64,000 bases of DNA from M1-B18 sp048264125 (GTDB lineage Bacteria > Bacillota > Clostridia > Peptostreptococcales > Natronincolaceae). The stretch covers positions 124,001 through 188,000 of the forward strand of contig JBLXDM010000003.1 in the NCBI GenBank assembly GCA_048264125.1, in the 5' to 3' direction. The translations under genes and the position numbers were made by a program. Numbering within the stretch: the stretch's first letter is position 1; each line of letters opens with the position of its first letter. This document shows, piece after piece, positions 34,057-41,811 of the stretch. The notes below the pieces were generated by a model. That model worked only from the letters and a program-made list of their open reading frames with translations. It made no database searches and was not told where the DNA came from.

Positions 34057-35113
34057 TTTCACGTTTGTATGTCCAGTTGGCTTTATCGTATTCAGAAACT
34101 TTTCCACTCTGTTCATTAGGGGTTCCATTCATCACACCGCCTTTTTTATCTGGATTATATTTGCATTCAAGCACCTTAGCCATGTTTGCATCGTTAAGTA
34201 GCCAGTCAAAGTCAGCTTTCCATTGCCTATCATTTTGCCCTTTTAAAAAGCTACTATCTTCGGCCAAGGTAAAAAGCTCCTTAAAAACCTCTATTTCTTG
34301 ACCGTACTGCTGCCACCTAGCCTTTATTGTCTTTTTCCTGTTAGCAGATAGACTTCTAAGCTTTGGATAGGACTTGCAGATTGATATAAAAAGCTCCTTA
34401 ACCTGCTCATACGGTACGTGTGCTACTGGCTCTGCTGGTACTTCTGGAGTTATTGGTATATTTCCAGCTGGAAATATTTCTTCAGGAATAACTTCATCTA
34501 CAGAAGTATTATTTATATCTTCTATTTCTACTTCTACTTCTATTTCTACTTCTTGTCCCCCTATCGTGGTACGATTCGTTGACGTACCGTTATACGTATC
34601 GTCAACGTTTATTGGAGGCTCTGCAGGAGTCGTCTCTGGCTTTGATATGTCAGCACAAGTAATAATGTTATTTTGCTTAAAAAAATCCTTAAACAAAGTT
34701 ACTATACTCTCGTTAGTATCGGTTACATTTGATATATAATTTTCGAACACATAAACCAATAATGTTAAATCCTGTACACTCCTAATTTCCTTTGCCATCA
34801 AATCCAGCACAGGTTTGCCACCTTTAAAGAAATTGTACTTACCCCAATTTTTAATGGCTAACTCTCTAGTATCAGGGTTGTATCTAATTGTCTTATGTAC
34901 GTGCTCGAATCTCTGTATTAGGCTATTAACAGACTCAATTGAGTAACCTAATTCAAAAGCCATTTCCTTTTTGGTCTTTTGGTATACCCCTATCTGTGTA
35001 GAAGAAGAATTAGTAATTAGATAAAGCTTAAATAATTTATCCTCTGGAGTCATTTCCTCCAATACACGTGGAGCATTCCAAAAGCTTGTAAAAACCTGCC
35101 TGAATTTAGCCAT
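34019..35113 (-). CDS. DnaD-like replication initiator
   Basis: 364-aa protein. N-terminal winged helix (VFTSFWNAPRVLEEMTPEDKLFKLYLITNS...IGVYQKTKKEMAFELGYSIESVNSLIQRFE), then a low-complexity Glu/Val linker around residues 185-200, and a C-terminal region (YPKLRSLSANRKKTIKARWQQY...FDWLL) common to phage replisome organizers. It probably melts or marks the origin and passes the helicase loader encoded next. Start at 35113 has GAGGTG eight bases upstream. Confidence 0.75.
   Translation of the reverse strand: MAKFRQVFTSFWNAPRVLEEMTPEDKLFKLYLITNSSSTQIGVYQKTKKEMAFELGYSIESVNSLIQRFEHVHKTIRYNPDTRELAIKNWGKYNFFKGGKPVLDLMAKEIRSVQDLTLLVYVFENYISNVTDTNESIVTLFKDFFKQNNIITCADISKPETTPAEPPINVDDTYNGTSTNRTTIGGQEVEIEVEVEIEDINNTSVDEVIPEEIFPAGNIPITPEVPAEPVAHVPYEQVKELFISICKSYPKLRSLSANRKKTIKARWQQYGQEIEVFKELFTLAEDSSFLKGQNDRQWKADFDWLLNDANMAKVLECKYNPDKKGGVMNGTPNEQSGKVSEYDKANWTYKRENDESAGEYTGLF
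34569..34607. repeat. Overlapping inverted repeats inside the initiator gene
   Basis: GGTACG/CGTACC (34569-34587) and CGTTGACG/CGTCAACG (34577-34607) overlap, in an otherwise AT-rich region, next to a Glu-Val codon microsatellite. Origins of many Gram-positive phages lie inside this gene. Origin function is inferred. Confidence 0.4.
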
Positions 35114-35195
35114 AGTATCTTCACCTCTCACTTAAATACTTCACTTGTGATTTATATTGAAATGTGCTATAATTATTAAGAATTAAGTATTTCTT

Positions 35196-35663
35196 TTAGG
35201 CACCTACATGGGTGTCTTTTTCTTTTCTAATGCTGGTAAATAAAACCGATAATGCAGCTCCTACAACTTCATCAATTGCTTTGGTGACAAGCCTCCAACG
35301 CTCTTTTTCCGTATGATCTACTACTCCATCACAAGCTATGTCAATCATGTCATCGTGGATATGCCTTAGGTCGCCTACTTCCTTTTGTAGCCTCAGAACT
35401 GATTTAGGTAAATCTGTGACACTTATTTCCGGCAGATACTTCTGACCCACTAGGTTGGATGTCTGTAGATGCTTATAGCCAAGCCATTTGCATTTATATA
35501 ACTCTATCATTCCACATACTATATCATCCGGGGGAATAGTTTTACCTACTTCATAATCAGATATAGATCGTGTGCTTATATGTAGCAATTCAGCTGCTTC
35601 TTCCTGGGTATATCCCCTAGTTTTTCTGGCTATTTGATAGATATTTCCACAGCAGGTCTTCAT
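35196..35663 (-). CDS. XRE-family regulator with helical C-terminus
   Basis: 155-aa protein. Helix-turn-helix at residues 7-60 (YQIARKTRGYTQEEAAELLHISTRSISDYEVGKTIPP), then a second helical region (PKSVLRLQKEVGDLRHIHDDMIDIACDGVVDHTEKERW) seen in other phage early regulators. It probably acts on early promoters. The start at 35663 has GAGG nine bases upstream; the coding frame overlaps the next small gene by 47 bp. Confidence 0.65.
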   Translation of the reverse strand: MKTCCGNIYQIARKTRGYTQEEAAELLHISTRSISDYEVGKTIPPDDIVCGMIELYKCKWLGYKHLQTSNLVGQKYLPEISVTDLPKSVLRLQKEVGDLRHIHDDMIDIACDGVVDHTEKERWRLVTKAIDEVVGAALSVLFTSIRKEKDTHVGA

Positions 35664-35805
35664 GGTTTTTAACCTCGCTTTCCGATACAATATTAATAAC
35701 CTTATTTCGTGTTCTAATTGCTCCTCTCAAATCTTTAACTTTCCCTATGAATCCTGCAATTAAAACAATCTCCCCTGTTTTAGGTGCTCCCTCAAATGTA
35801 ATCAT
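35617..35805 (-). CDS. Small conserved phage protein
   Basis: 62-aa protein starting MITFEGAPKTGEIVLIAGFIGKVKDLRG. It overlaps ParB by 4 bp (ATGA) upstream and the XRE gene downstream, so it is translationally coupled to ParB. Short beta-like N-terminus; no function known. Confidence 0.5.
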   Translation of the reverse strand: MITFEGAPKTGEIVLIAGFIGKVKDLRGAIRTRNKVINIVSESEVKNHEDLLWKYLSNSQKN

Positions 35806-36569
35806 TGCGGAGTGCCTCCTTTCTTTTTAACTTCATAGCCATTGGCTTCTAAAAGCTGTACGGCTTTATTTATCTTAGTTTCCAAATTGTTTAGATTAGT
35901 TGGTACGGCACCCTCTGATATCTCTTTAAAAGCCTTTCGCTGCTCTCCTGATGGCAACCTGGATAAACTTGTAGCTGTAGAGAAATTGAGATTATTATTT
36001 TTAAATTCTTCCTTGAGTTCCGGCACTAGCTTTTTATCTATGGTTTCTAATCGTTCAACCTGAGCTGATGATACTTTTAATGTGTCAGCGACTAACTCCC
36101 TCATTCTACCGGGCAATTTAGCACCCGATTTCTTAAGCTCTGTCAGCAACTCTTTTAGTCTGACTGCCTGTTGCATCTTTTCGTAGTCGCTTAGTTCCCT
36201 AGTTGTAGAATTGCCGAATATAAGTTTAAGTTCTGTTTTAATCTCATCGATATTAGATTCCACTTTGCAGGGAACCATTTCAAATTGAGTGTGTCCCTCA
36301 GCTATCAATCCAATTAAGGCTCTTCGTCTCCTATGGCCACTTATTACTATATATTTATCTGTCCCAACTTTTTCTCTAACCACTAAATTTTGCTGTAACC
36401 CAAACATTAAAATGCTGGCTTTTAAATCTTCAATGTCTTCCATAGAATAAAAATTACGCCCATCTGGTATAATGTTATTGATGTTGATGTATTGAATTTT
36501 AAAACCATTAACAGGTCTTTTATCCTTGGATGTATCGTTTAAAAGACTTGTCATATCAAACTTTGCCAT
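35802..36569 (-). CDS. parB: ParB-like partition protein
   Basis: 255-aa protein. The ParB nuclease-like domain has NNIIPDGRNFYSMEDIEDLKASI, then GHRRRRALIGLIAEGH (motif C-like box) and a KorB-type helix-turn-helix GKLPGRMRELVADTLKVSSAQVERLETIDKKL. It forms an operon with ParA 25 bp upstream. Plasmid-like partition in a phage that also integrates is noteworthy. No parS is identified. Confidence 0.83.
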   Translation of the reverse strand: MAKFDMTSLLNDTSKDKRPVNGFKIQYININNIIPDGRNFYSMEDIEDLKASILMFGLQQNLVVREKVGTDKYIVISGHRRRRALIGLIAEGHTQFEMVPCKVESNIDEIKTELKLIFGNSTTRELSDYEKMQQAVRLKELLTELKKSGAKLPGRMRELVADTLKVSSAQVERLETIDKKLVPELKEEFKNNNLNFSTATSLSRLPSGEQRKAFKEISEGAVPTNLNNLETKINKAVQLLEANGYEVKKKGGTPQ

Positions 36570-36594
36570 ACTATCTACCCCCTAAGAGAGTTGC

Positions 36595-37356
36595 TCAATT
36601 TGAGCACATTTCTAAGTATTCCTTTACTAAAAAAAGATAATCTACGCCTGCTGTGCTTAGCCGTTTCTCCCGATACAATGGCACACCCGAATAAGTACTT
36701 TCGTCTACTTTAGTAGCCTTTCGTATAACTGTATTAAACACAGGATATTGACCCCTAAGCCACTCAGCACCTTGAAGATTTACATTGTTTTTCTGATGCA
36801 TTGTTATAAGGCAGCCACGGAAATTTATATTAGGATTAAACTCCTTCACATCTTCAATGTGCTCCACCAGCTCGTCAAGACCATCAAAGGCGAACTTATC
36901 AATTTTAACTGGTATTATTACATCATCTGTTACTACAAGAGCATTTATGATACTCATATTGATGTCGGGAGCATTATCAATTATGCAAAAGTCGAAGTCA
37001 GCAGAAACCTTATCAAGCAACTTCTTAAGCCTTGTCTGCTGTGGCCTAGCCGAGTCTAACAGCACCTCTTTATTAGCCCTTAATAGGTTCATGTTGGCTG
37101 ATATAATGCTCAAATTATCAAATTGAGTAGGCTGGATTACCTCTAAAGGCTCGATATCCTTCTCAAGCATGATATTTGCAATTCCTTTACCGACATAGTC
37201 GTGTGCATCAAAAAACTTAGATGTATTGCCTTGCTTGTCATTATCGATTATTAAGACTCTCTTACCAAAGTGACTAGCTAATATATAAGCTATGTTAATC
37301 GAAGATATTGTTTTAGCTACGCCACCCTTTAGATTGATGACTGATATTGTTCTCAA
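36595..37356 (-). CDS. parA: ParA/Soj-type partition ATPase
   Basis: 253-aa Walker-type ATPase. A TTG at 37356 is the likely start: it sits eight bases after AAGGGG and gives MRTISVINLKGGVAKT with the deviant Walker A (KGGVAKT, residues 10-16). Also seen: IIDNAPDINMSIINAL (Walker B) and a conserved VIPVKIDKFAFDGL. It works with ParB in DNA segregation, or as a regulator of early transcription. Confidence 0.85.
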   Translation of the reverse strand: MRTISVINLKGGVAKTISSINIAYILASHFGKRVLIIDNDKQGNTSKFFDAHDYVGKGIANIMLEKDIEPLEVIQPTQFDNLSIISANMNLLRANKEVLLDSARPQQTRLKKLLDKVSADFDFCIIDNAPDINMSIINALVVTDDVIIPVKIDKFAFDGLDELVEHIEDVKEFNPNINFRGCLITMHQKNNVNLQGAEWLRGQYPVFNTVIRKATKVDESTYSGVPLYREKRLSTAGVDYLFLVKEYLEMCSN

Positions 37357-37979
37357 ATTCCACACCCCTTATATTGATTATTTGTTGGTACTTGCTTGGG
37401 AGCCCAAATATTTAGGCGATCTATTCGCCTTTCGACTGATTGAGCACTTCTGCCTAAAGCGTTTCCTATCTGCCCATTTGTATATAGTCCTGACTTAAAC
37501 ATCATTATTGCCCTTTGGTCTTCTGCCTTAGTCCATCGGCAGTTCCCTCTTATGGGAAGTGAAGCATCTAACTTTCGCTTTTCTTTTAACCAAGTGGGTT
37601 CTTGACCTAAAGCATATAGCTCAACTTTCCGACTGTCCCATTTGTCTTTATTGGCTTCCAACCAAGACAGCAGATCATCATGCTTAATCATAATCATTTT
37701 CTTACATTTGCGAATTATACGCTTATTTGCTTTTAAGCCATATTTAGCAATCCAATTTATTACTGTATGGGCAGTTACTTTTAGAATATCTGCTGCCATT
37801 GTTGCTGTTAAATACTCACTGGCATCTGCAGCAGCACCCAAATTTAACTTTTTAGCTTTTAACTCAACAGCTATTAAGGTTCTATTTAGCTTTTTTGCTA
37901 AATTGACCGTAGGGATTGTGCCCCACATTTCGTGCAAATACTCTTCGTCCTCCTCGCTCCAAGTTCTACCACGTGGCAT
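37353..37979 (-). CDS. SANT/Myb-like multi-HTH DNA-binding protein
   Basis: 208-aa protein with three DNA-binding segments: a SANT/Myb-like WSEEDEEYLHEMWGTIPTVNLAKKLNRT at the start, an HTH around TMAADILKVTAHTVINWIAKYGL and a third WTKAEDQRAIMMFKSGLYTNGQIGNALGRS near residues 150-180. GGAGGTG before the ATG. It overlaps ParA by a few bases. Early-gene regulator or DNA-bending protein is a guess. Confidence 0.65.
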   Translation of the reverse strand: MPRGRTWSEEDEEYLHEMWGTIPTVNLAKKLNRTLIAVELKAKKLNLGAAADASEYLTATMAADILKVTAHTVINWIAKYGLKANKRIIRKCKKMIMIKHDDLLSWLEANKDKWDSRKVELYALGQEPTWLKEKRKLDASLPIRGNCRWTKAEDQRAIMMFKSGLYTNGQIGNALGRSAQSVERRIDRLNIWAPKQVPTNNQYKGCGI

Positions 37980-37991
37980 TTTCTCACCTCC

Positions 37992-38186
37992 TTACATTGC
38001 CATACTTTCATGGCTTAGTTGTTTACTTACATATTCCTCAACTGATGACCTTGGTATCTTCCACGAGCTGCCCATTTTAAATGCCTTTATTTGACCAGTA
38101 TTTAGGAGCTTATAGCAAAGGGACCTTTGAATTTTAAGATAGCTCATCAGCTCAGCAGGGGTTAAGATATCGTCTAATCTTTTCAT
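37992..38186 (-). CDS. Excisionase-like small HTH protein
   Basis: 64-aa winged-helix protein of the Xis/DNA-binding-domain-17 type: DILTPAELMSYLKIQRSLCYKLLNTGQIKAFKMGSSWKIPRSSVEEYV. It probably assists excision or is an early regulator. AAGGAGG is present. Confidence 0.75.
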   Translation of the reverse strand: MKRLDDILTPAELMSYLKIQRSLCYKLLNTGQIKAFKMGSSWKIPRSSVEEYVSKQLSHESMAM

Positions 38187-38497
38187 GCCTCTACCTCCTT
38201 TGCTATGGATTGGGTGACCGACTTTGGACTATGGTCAATGCCAACATAAGCATATGCCGTGTCGACTTCAAGGATTAATGGTTTACTCTCAGGTAAAACG
38301 TACGCCCGAGCCATAAAGCCTAATCTATTTGATAGTTCAACTACTACAACATCTTTATGTTTTACGCCCAATTTAAAACAAAGTAGATTGATACAGTCAA
38401 TATAAACACCATTTACCTCTACTGTTTTCTCCACATCAAAAGATAAAGTTAGTGGGTCTTGTTGCAATTGTTCTAGGGCAATTAGGGTTACTTCCAT
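38183..38497 (-). CDS. Small early phage protein
   Basis: 104-aa protein, not recognised. Reads as beta-rich (MEVTLIALEQLQQDPLTLSFDVEKTVEVNGV) with FMARAYVLPESKPLILEVDTAYAYV. It overlaps the excisionase-like gene by 4 bp. Early operon member. Confidence 0.5.
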   Translation of the reverse strand: MEVTLIALEQLQQDPLTLSFDVEKTVEVNGVYIDCINLLCFKLGVKHKDVVVVELSNRLGFMARAYVLPESKPLILEVDTAYAYVGIDHSPKSVTQSIAKEVEA

Positions 38498-38509
38498 TTT
38501 TTCACCTCC

Positions 38510-38737
38510 TTAGGCTGTCGTTTTACCACTTTTGGTAGTTTTATTGTTCAAAAAAATATCTGGAAATAGATCAGTTATACTCTTTTGAAAATAACTTTCA
38601 AATCTTATCATTAATTGAATGCTTGGTTTTCTCGTGCCTCGTTCAATAGCACTTAGATGCTTCTGAGTTATTGAAAGCTCTTTTGCAACTTCTGTCTGAG
38701 TCCTATTTCCCCTAAGGCGGATAAGATTATGTCGCAC
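38510..38737 (-). CDS. Cro-like XRE regulator
   Basis: 75-aa helix-turn-helix protein. A GTG at 38737 has AAGGAGG seven bases ahead and starts MRHNLIRLRGNRTQTEVAKELSITQKHLSAIERGTRKP. It is divergent from the repressor across a five-operator region, so it acts as Cro or as first early gene of the lytic side. Operator 5 lies in its 3' end. Confidence 0.75.
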   Translation of the reverse strand: MRHNLIRLRGNRTQTEVAKELSITQKHLSAIERGTRKPSIQLMIRFESYFQKSITDLFPDIFLNNKTTKSGKTTA

Positions 38738-38754
38738 ATGAAATCCTCCTTTCG

Positions 38755-38864
38755 TACTACTCTTGGTAGTATTAATTAATCTGATTATATACCACTTTAA
38801 GTAGTATGTCAACAATAAATACTACTAATAATTGTTTTTATTATACTACCGATTGGAGTATAAT
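38755..38864. promoter_or_regulatory. Immunity switch with operators and divergent promoters
   Basis: 17-bp operators of pattern TACYAC-N5-GKAGTA occur at 38755-38771, 38790-38806 and 38844-38860, a half site at 38820, and a fifth copy at 38524-38540. On the minus strand a perfect TTGACA (38807-38812), 17-bp spacer and TATAAT (38784-38789) form the early promoter, and operator 2 fills exactly that spacer. A TATAAT at 38859-38864 serves the repressor. Repressor binding would close the lytic promoter. Confidence 0.8.
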
Positions 38865-38887
38865 TATTTTATGTGGGGGTGTTGAAA

Positions 38888-39235
38888 ATGGAACGTTTGA
38901 AGAAATTGAGAAGTGAAAAGAAGTTGAATCAAGAGGAGTTAGGTTTAAAATTAAATTTGTCTCAACAAACGATAAGCGCTTATGAAAATGGTTCAAAGCA
39001 ACCACCTATAGACGTAATAAATCAATTAGCAAACTTTTTCGGTGTATCGGTTGACTACCTCCTAGGCCGAGTGCAAGAAAAAAGTCTTCACGTAGTAGAA
39101 GGTGATGCTATTCCACAAGAACTTCGTGAAATAGGGGTTGAGTACCTTGAGATAGCTAAGCAAATGCAAGACGATGACCTCAGTCCTGAGGAAGTTAAAA
39201 AAATACTTGATGCTGTTAAAAATTTAAAGAAATAA
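38888..39235 (+). CDS. Phage repressor (CI-like, XRE)
   Basis: 115-aa protein. Helix-turn-helix at residues 6-58 (KLRSEKKLNQEELGLKLNLSQQTISAYENGSKQPPI), then a short acidic C-terminus with LDAVKNLKK. It lacks a LexA-type S24 domain, so it may be removed by another signal. GGGGGTG precedes the ATG at 38888. Its last 120 bases are duplicated at 40365-40484. Confidence 0.8.
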   Translation: MERLKKLRSEKKLNQEELGLKLNLSQQTISAYENGSKQPPIDVINQLANFFGVSVDYLLGRVQEKSLHVVEGDAIPQELREIGVEYLEIAKQMQDDDLSPEEVKKILDAVKNLKK

Positions 39236-39254
39236 GGGGACAAGGGGGGATAGT

Positions 39255-40355
39255 ATGAAATTTTTCAAAAATCTATTTGGGCTATTTAAAACAAACCATA
39301 GTAATGCAAAGAATGAGTTTCATAAAAATGACCTTATGATGATCAATACTGTAGAACAATGTACTCCATCAAAGCGCAACAGTGTCTATGATGAATTTGT
39401 AGTTATAGATACTGAAACGACCGGATTGAATCCACAGAGTGATAGACTACTAGAGATCGCAGCTATAAAATATAAAAATAATGTTCCAATCGATACTTTT
39501 CATACTCTTGTAAATCCCATAATCAATATTCCCAGCAGAATAACTCAAATAAATGGCATTACAAACAAAATGGTGCAATCGGCTCCCTATATAGAAAATA
39601 TAATTGAAAAAGTAGATGCTTTTATTGATAATTTGCCCATCGTTGGGCATAATGTTAGTTTTGATATCGGCTTTTTAAACAGTGCCATGAAGAAATACTA
39701 CGGTAACAATTTCGCCTATCTGCCAAATCCAGTTGTCGACACGGTAAAACTCAGCAGAAAAATGTACCCCGAACTAGACAATCATAAGCTTGGCACGATA
39801 ATTGATTATTTAGGAATAAAGGTTAATAGTAGGCACAATGCCCTTGAAGATGTTAAGGCGACCGCTGTTATATATTTAGATTATTTGAATAGCTATCTAT
39901 CTGACGCTTTTAATTTAGAATCTAACATTAATAAGACGGAAATTTCTTTTACACCCGAAGAGTTAAGATGTGTTGATATAGTGAAAGAGATTTTGTTAAA
40001 GAACAACAGAAATTTAGAGCTTTTAAGGTATTCAAGGACTGGTAATTACATAGATATTAGGGCTTTCTATTGTTTTTGTAGGATTAAGCTCAATGGTAAA
40101 AAGTTTTATGTAATTAGTAATCAAACAATAGACGCTCTTACTATAAAATATCCTGATTTAGAGTTCGAAAAAGCTCCAAAATCTGAGACAGGTGAAACAA
40201 GGATTATTATTAAAAGACCAGGGGATTTATACAATATAGAGATGTCGATTATTGAAGCTTATGATAGTGGTCAGAAGTCATTAGAATACTACAGAAATAG
40301 TGTTTTAAGTAGTGAGCGGCATATAAGAAACTATCTTGCGACTAACAATGGATAA
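39255..40355 (+). CDS. DnaQ-like 3'-5' exonuclease (DEDDh), accessory
   Basis: 366-aa protein. Exo I is VVIDTETTGLNP (D52, E54), Exo II GHNVSFDIGFL and Exo III RHNALEDVKATA, so the nuclease site is complete. The C-terminal half (from about residue 235) is unrelated to DNA polymerase epsilon: CVDIVKEILLKNN, YCFCRIKLNGKKFYVI and INIEM-like strands, of unknown role. It starts 19 bp after the repressor on the same strand. It looks like a moron brought in by recombination. Anti-phage or repair function is possible. Confidence 0.7.
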   Translation: MKFFKNLFGLFKTNHSNAKNEFHKNDLMMINTVEQCTPSKRNSVYDEFVVIDTETTGLNPQSDRLLEIAAIKYKNNVPIDTFHTLVNPIINIPSRITQINGITNKMVQSAPYIENIIEKVDAFIDNLPIVGHNVSFDIGFLNSAMKKYYGNNFAYLPNPVVDTVKLSRKMYPELDNHKLGTIIDYLGIKVNSRHNALEDVKATAVIYLDYLNSYLSDAFNLESNINKTEISFTPEELRCVDIVKEILLKNNRNLELLRYSRTGNYIDIRAFYCFCRIKLNGKKFYVISNQTIDALTIKYPDLEFEKAPKSETGETRIIIKRPGDLYNIEMSIIEAYDSGQKSLEYYRNSVLSSERHIRNYLATNNG

Positions 40356-40364
40356 TTTTTAAAA

Positions 40365-40484
40365 CAGGAACTTCGTGAAATAGGGGTTGAGTATCTAGAG
40401 CTCGCAAAGCAGATGCAAGATGATGAACTTAGCCCCGAGGAGATTAAAAAAATACTTGATGCGGTTAAAAATTTGAAAAAATAA
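40365..40484 (+). pseudogene. Duplicated 3' end of the repressor gene
   Basis: 120 bp aligned without gaps to 39116-39235, 103 identical. Most differences are silent: the encoded 39 residues differ at 3 conservative positions (I/L, D/E, V/I) and the stop is conserved. The copy has no start. It therefore derives from a related repressor of another phage rather than a fresh duplication, and brackets the exonuclease gene. Confidence 0.85.
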
Positions 40485-40558
40485 TCGCAATTAAAACTTA
40501 TTATGGTTGAGACTAATGTTAAAAAACATCATAAAAAAATCGCTATCTATCGAGTGAC

Positions 40559-40582
40559 AAAGGTAGGTCAACTACCTTTTAA
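40559..40582 (+). terminator. Weak stem-loop before tcmP
   Basis: AAAGGTAG-N5-CTACCTTT followed by a short TTTT-AAAAA. It could partly end the repressor-exonuclease transcript. Its short T run makes it uncertain. Confidence 0.4.
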
Positions 40583-40615
40583 AAATAAATCATAAAGATA
40601 TAAGGGGCGGTATAG

Positions 40616-41749
40616 ATGATTAAGGGGAATGTTGGGAAAAATGTAGGTTTTTTTGATGAAATGACAGAGTCTTCATTTGTAAAATCTAAAATAGTCTCAG
40701 ACTATTTTGGTGCATGGTCTACAGTAATGAAAAGCCATGCAAAAAGTGAAAGGCTTGCCTATGTCGATTTGTTTGCTGGGCCTGGTAGATATGCTTGTGG
40801 AACAAAATCGACACCAGTCAAGGTTATGGAAAAAATTATTTCTGATGAGAAACTTGTGAATAAAATGGTTACTTTCTTTAATGATATTAACCCTGAATTT
40901 TGTGACAGCTTAAGGCAAGAAATAGAATGCATAGTAGGTTTTAATAACTTGAAATTTAAGCCCAAATTTTTTAATACTATGGTTGGGGATGAACTAGTTG
41001 ATTATTTTGCAAGAACCTCATTAGTTCCTACGTTGGCCTTCATTGATCCATGGGGATATAAGGGATTAAGTTCAAAGTTGATAGAAGCATTAATTAAGGA
41101 TTGGGGTTCAGACTGTATCTTTTACTTTAATTATAATCGCATTAATATGGGTATAACGAATCCATCGGTAGTTGAGCATATGAATTCAATTTTTGGAGAA
41201 GAAAGAGCAGATAAGCTTAGGGGCATTGTAAAAAAAATGAATTCGACTGACAGGGAAATGCTGATTTTAAATGAATTAGCGGAATCATTAACAAATAATA
41301 ACAAAAACTTTGTATTGCCTTTTAGATTTATACGTGAAGATGGATACAGGACTAGTCATTATTTAATCCTTGTTAGTAAGCATGTACTAGGCTATGGAAT
41401 AATGAAGCAGATTATGCATAGATGTAGTTCTGAGTATAATGATGGCGTTGCAAGTTTTTCTTATATCCCTGTATTGGACAAGCAATTATCTATACTATCA
41501 TTGTATGATAGGCCACTTGATACATTAGGCGAGGAACTTTTATCAAAATTTAAAGGTCAATGTTTATCTGTGAAATCAATATACGACCGACACCACGTCA
41601 ATACTCCTTTTATATTAATAAATTATAAAGAAGCTCTGCGCAGACTTGAATCTGAAAACAGAGTTAAAGTCCAACCACCAGCTAATAAAAGAAGATCTAT
41701 TAAGGGACAACTTTCAATGGGTGACAATGTAATGATAACTTTCAAATGA
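40616..41749 (+). CDS. tcmP: Three-Cys-motif partner protein TcmP
   Basis: 377-aa protein of the TcmP family, which occurs next to DUF5131 proteins. It has a Rossmann-like MTase-type motif I YVDLFAGPGRY (DLFAGPG at 51-57) and a DPWG motif (144-147, AFIDPWGYKG), the place of the DPPY motif in amino-methyltransferases; the substrate is not known. DUF5131 follows 62 bp later, as is usual for the pair. A role with the partner in nucleic-acid modification or defence is inferred. Confidence 0.8.
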   Translation: MIKGNVGKNVGFFDEMTESSFVKSKIVSDYFGAWSTVMKSHAKSERLAYVDLFAGPGRYACGTKSTPVKVMEKIISDEKLVNKMVTFFNDINPEFCDSLRQEIECIVGFNNLKFKPKFFNTMVGDELVDYFARTSLVPTLAFIDPWGYKGLSSKLIEALIKDWGSDCIFYFNYNRINMGITNPSVVEHMNSIFGEERADKLRGIVKKMNSTDREMLILNELAESLTNNNKNFVLPFRFIREDGYRTSHYLILVSKHVLGYGIMKQIMHRCSSEYNDGVASFSYIPVLDKQLSILSLYDRPLDTLGEELLSKFKGQCLSVKSIYDRHHVNTPFILINYKEALRRLESENRVKVQPPANKRRSIKGQLSMGDNVMITFK

Positions 41750-41751
41750 TG

Positions 41752-41795
41752 CGAACATTTGTTTGTAATCATTGGTAAATTATGATAAAATATGT
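41752..41795 (+). promoter_or_regulatory. Promoter of the DUF5131 gene with SOS-like box
   Basis: CGAACATTTGTTTG (41752-41765) fits GAAC-N4-GTTY and overlaps the -35-like TTGTTT; TATGATAAAAT follows 16-17 bases on as a -10. The box shares 13 bases with the one at 2883. LexA control is inferred. Confidence 0.45.
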
Positions 41796-41811
41796 GCAGG
41801 GAGGTGATTAA

